A stretch of 64,000 bases of DNA, from contig JAGYXB010000508.1 in the NCBI GenBank assembly GCA_022495005.1, positions 868,001 through 932,000 on the forward strand, written 5' to 3'. The position numbers and the translations under genes were made by a program. The stretch comes from Rhyacophila brunnea. Its lineage: Eukaryota; Arthropoda; Insecta; Trichoptera; Rhyacophilidae. The notes beneath the pieces were generated by a model. The model was not told where the DNA came from, searched no databases, and saw only the letters and a program-made list of their open reading frames with translations. This document shows positions 61,783 through 64,000 of this stretch, piece after piece. Every line of letters begins with the position of its first letter. Within the stretch, counting starts at the first letter, position 1.

Positions 61783-62303
61783 TAATTTTCTACAAACACG
61801 TATCTCAATTTTTGTCAGTTTTGAGTTGTTTGATGTAATGAATTCAGAATTTGAATACGCACATATTCCACGTATCTCAAAACATACTTTACAACATAAT
61901 ATATTTAAGCAATAACAAAAACTCGTATCAGAATAAAAGAATTTTATAAATATTATAAACTTGTATCTTGAGTTACGTGTTTGTAAGTATACAGAATATT
62001 GAACTACAACAGATGATTGTACTGAAGCTCTTTCTCGTAAGTCAAGATACGTGTTTGCTGCAGTAATATTCACAGTAAAGTTGCAACACTTCTCATATCT
62101 CCGACAATATGACTGATCGGTGGAAAGTATAGTGCGATAAATTGAAGAAACATAACATATTTTTTATGAAAATATGTGTAACTACTAAATGGATATTTCA
62201 TAGAAGAAAATTTATTTCTTAATTAAAAACTGAGTGAATAAAGTTGTTATTTGCCTCTCCTGAAAAGTTGTGTTTTTTTGAGATACGTGTTTGTAGAAAA
62301 TTA
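61783..62303. mobile_element. 521-bp TIR element flanked by TA, with internal terminal-motif copies
   Basis: Both ends carry the same 26 bp in inverted orientation (TAATTTTCTACAAACACGTA continuing TCTCAA on the left; its inverse at 62278-62303), including the TA that would be a Tc1/mariner-type target duplication. Further copies of the ACGTATCTCAA motif occur inside: about 61870-61880, 61965-61982 (TTGAGTTACGTGTTTGTAAG) and 62042-62057 (CAAGATACGTGTTTG). No transposase is encoded, so it is non-autonomous. Confidence 0.85.
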
Positions 62304-62713
62304 CATACGACATGTGACTAAGTATTTGGTATGTTATATTCTAAAATACGACTTAGATACAAGTTCAGTGTAAGCAATGTGATGCATATCTGTGACTTAT
62401 AAGATATTTATTGGTTTATGTTATTTGTTTTAGTATGATACTTGCAATGTTATTGGAATGAGAGAATACAAATATTGAGGGAAAATTTCAGTTCGTTTAA
62501 CGAAACACGAAAGCAAAATATTATTTTCCATCAACAAGAAGAACATTGATTCACTTCCTGATTTTTTATTCAAACAAAAAGTTCCTTTGAAGACATGATA
62601 CGAAAACGAGTTAAGCTCCCTTTGAGCTACAAGCAAGATACTTGCGGTAAGTTAATTGTACGGTGTAATTTAATAATAAAAGAAAGGAAAACTTTCTCGC
62701 TCCCACCTGTCCC

Positions 62714-62944
62714 ATGAGAATGTTCACGCAGAATATCGGAAAAGGAAAATATTTCAAATTCCTCTTGCTCGATGAAACGAACTTATCTGAAATAGGGAAA
62801 GCAATAATTGTCAAAAAGAACATATACCTTATTGATGCTCTCCAAGGGCAAAAGGGAAACAAGTATTCCTTAATTTATTACAATAAAATAGACGAAAGAA
62901 TATATACGAATACCTTTGCAAAATATCCCCTGAGTAATAAATAA
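62714..62944 (+). CDS. small open reading frame of unknown nature
   Basis: A 76-codon open frame with varied, coding-like composition (KYFKFLLLDETNLSEIGKA ... NKYSLIYYNKIDERIYTN). I recognise no domain and no splice structure. The upstream plus-strand frame is broken by stops. It may be a relic of a mobile element or chance. Confidence 0.15.
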   Translation: MRMFTQNIGKGKYFKFLLLDETNLSEIGKAIIVKKNIYLIDALQGQKGNKYSLIYYNKIDERIYTNTFAKYPLSNK

Positions 62945-64000
62945 ACTCTCTAGAACTTTTCTTATTATTTTAGGTGAATGAGGTGTTTCAGTATCTTATA
63001 TAATATACTTCAATAAATATAATTAAAAAAAACATCAACGATAATCGATTAAATTTATTAGGATTGTATCACAGTATCATTTGAATGTATGTATAATCAT
63101 TATGTAAGTAGTAGTACCGGCAATTTGATTTAAATAAATTAACTGAAAATAAACTTTCATTCAATGTCGATATACATAGAAATTCATGTAATATCTGTGA
63201 ATGTTTGTGAATAACAAACTATTATATTTTTATAATAATAATTTGAATATAAAGCAAGAAAAATAAAATTCTCTACCCATATTTGGTAAAATTGAGTTAT
63301 TAGAATTTGAAATTTAATTTGATATGCTCTATAGCGTGATAACTAGCAGTTACTCATGATGTATTTTAATAAAAAAAACGTAAAACGTTAAAATATATTT
63401 GGAGGTAAACAAATATCGTTGTGGGCAATTAAAAAAAAATAAAACTAGAATATTAAATACCAAATATTTAAAATCTGAAAAAATATTAAAATGTATCTCT
63501 GGTTATGTTGGCAATATGTATTTACAATAGTTTACCTCTCGCATTCAGTACATTCTAATAAAGTCTTTTGATTAAAATTTTTTTTCTACTGTTATTTCTT
63601 ATGATTTCATTATGATCAAGATTCTTATCTTATCTATTCAGAAATTTTAAATTAGTGACTCGTTCATTTCACTTATATAATTCAATGCTGTAACCATTGA
63701 AATGACTGCTAACCTCATAACTTAGATAGCGTTTTATTTAATTATCCTATTATATTTCGTTCATCAATCAAATCATGGTTGATTTTATAAACAAAAGCAG
63801 GTATATACGTAATATAATTATGTAATATGAAATATTTCCACAGCCGTATCTTTGATGAAACTCGACCTACAAATAATGTGTTTAGTTTCCAGGATTTTGA
63901 ATTTTATTATCTAGTTTGTATTTAAAAAAGCTCACAAGTTAGGTTAACCGGGAAATAATATATAACTAGTAAAACGTAATAGTTTCACTACGTAAACTTG

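Larger units (their letters stand above)
50451..64000 (-). other. 5' intron of the cadherin gene, at least 13.5 kb
   Basis: Lies upstream of exon 50344-50450, whose split first codon requires an earlier coding exon. I found no cadherin-like frame here, so that exon is beyond 64000. The block holds a TTAGG-cored foldback, hairpin repeats, a tandem duplication, dispersed repeats, SINEs and a TIR element. In 50910-56090, 60430-61780 and 62950-64000 I see no convincing gene. Confidence 0.65.

Noticed and set aside
62611..62862. Minus-strand open frame with an AG acceptor as a possible upstream cadherin exon
   Set aside because: The frame (KFVSSSKRNLKYF...) has no cadherin motif and does not supply the phase-1 ending needed before exon 50344-50450.
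1..64000. CRISPR array, phage or bacterial defence system
   Set aside because: No regularly spaced short repeats, no compact gene strings; spliced exons and eukaryotic transposons show this is animal DNA.

Overview
This looks like a fragment of an insect nuclear genome, most likely a hemipteran and probably an aphid. The basis is very AT-rich sequence, frequent GTAGGTACCTAC-type motifs, interstitial TTAGG repeats (the insect telomere unit), and mariner, hAT and tRNA-SINE debris. The aphid assignment is inference from texture, not a proven placement.

The one host gene I can support is on the minus strand: a Fat-like (kugelei/FAT1-3 type) protocadherin. Three exons are clear (50344-50450, 25960-26173, 9715-9917) and a fourth is probable (6604-6699). 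Their reading phases join exactly, and together they encode the end of one extracellular cadherin repeat, a whole repeat, and the start of the next. No exon carries the true start or stop. The remaining exons must lie beyond both ends, so the window is essentially the interior of one very large gene with introns of about 3, 16, 24 and more than 13 kb. The protein would be a giant single-pass cell-surface cadherin.

The introns are full of transposable elements. At 1-6603: a mariner relic (about 940-1545), a hAT MITE (1744-2101), a perfect 23-bp-arm hairpin (3513-3569) and an internally deleted hAT keeping its transposase C-terminus (3633-4487). At 9918-25959: a structurally complete hAT (11459-14534) with its 8-bp target duplication and a nearly intact two-frameshift transposase, then three more hAT-type elements (15707-16552, 18297-19338, 19595-20379), several tRNA-derived SINEs and a small TIR element. 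At 26174-50343: a three-SINE cluster (27474-28110), an inverted pair of about 480-bp repeats 7 kb apart, more SINEs, small inverted-repeat elements, and a 2.35-kb TIR transposon (41895-44248) with a decayed transposase-like gene and multiple internal copies of its terminal motif. At 50451-64000: a foldback element built around TTAGG repeats (50669-50907), a long hairpin repeat (57562-57704), an apparently perfect 361-bp tandem duplication (58298-59019), a repeat ending in a hammerhead-ribozyme-like core (60380-60411), and a TA-flanked element with internal terminal-motif copies (61783-62303).

The most interesting items are the two DNA-transposon families with arrayed internal terminal motifs, the TTAGG-cored foldback, the hammerhead-like motif, the complete hAT with compensating frameshifts, and the assembled cadherin exon chain. 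There are no CRISPR arrays, rRNA genes, credible intact tRNA genes or bacterial-type operons.
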